6,486 nucleotides of DNA from an uncultured Clostridia bacterium (GTDB taxonomy: Bacteria > Bacillota > Clostridia > Lachnospirales > Lachnospiraceae). Positions 6,486 through 6,486 of this stretch are shown piece by piece. The notes beneath the pieces are model-generated. The model was not told the origin of the DNA, did no database searches, and saw only the letters and a list, made by a program, of their open reading frames with translations. Position 1 is the first letter of the stretch; each line of letters opens with the position of its first letter. The stretch lies in contig CAMWWW010000138.1 of NCBI GenBank assembly GCA_947178015.1, positions 1 to 6,486 on the forward strand, read 5' to 3'. The translations under genes and the position numbers were made by a program.

Positions 6486-6486
6486 A

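Overview
The window (about 6.5 kb, moderate GC) looks like chromosomal DNA of a low-to-mid GC Gram-positive anaerobe. A Lachnospiraceae-type clostridium is the best guess, based on the style of the FtsX-family permease, the DUF939-type exporter and the strong GGAGG ribosome sites. That assignment is inference from protein style, because no rRNA or other marker gene is present.

Every convincing gene lies on the minus strand, so transcription runs from the right end toward position 1. In transcription order these are: (a) a possible last ~32 codons of an unknown upstream gene at the right edge, weakly supported; (b) an AT-rich non-coding stretch of about 210 bp (6177-6386) holding a near-consensus sigma-A promoter; (c) a DUF939/FUSC-type 'aromatic acid exporter family' membrane protein; (d) a MacB/LolD-type ABC ATPase; (e) its large eight-TM FtsX-family permease; (f) a small CYTH/triphosphate tunnel metalloenzyme; (g) a MoxR AAA+ ATPase; and (h) the N-terminal half of a DUF58 protein, cut by the left edge of the window.

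The gaps between genes (c) to (h) are 11, 7, 49, 21 and 3 bp, with no intrinsic terminator in any of them. The simplest reading is one polycistronic transcript started from the promoter at 6264-6292 and continuing past position 1. The ATPase and permease clearly form one transporter. MoxR and DUF58 are the usual chaperone plus vWA-like partner pair, often followed by a transglutaminase-like gene that would lie just outside the window. The exporter and the CYTH enzyme are less usual companions. Their link to the rest rests on position only.

I do not see a clearly new system. The items most worth a second look are the mixed composition of the operon, a perfect 6-bp GC hairpin just before the CYTH ribosome site, the short extracellular helical segment of the permease, and a purine-rich leader with a near-duplicated decamer.
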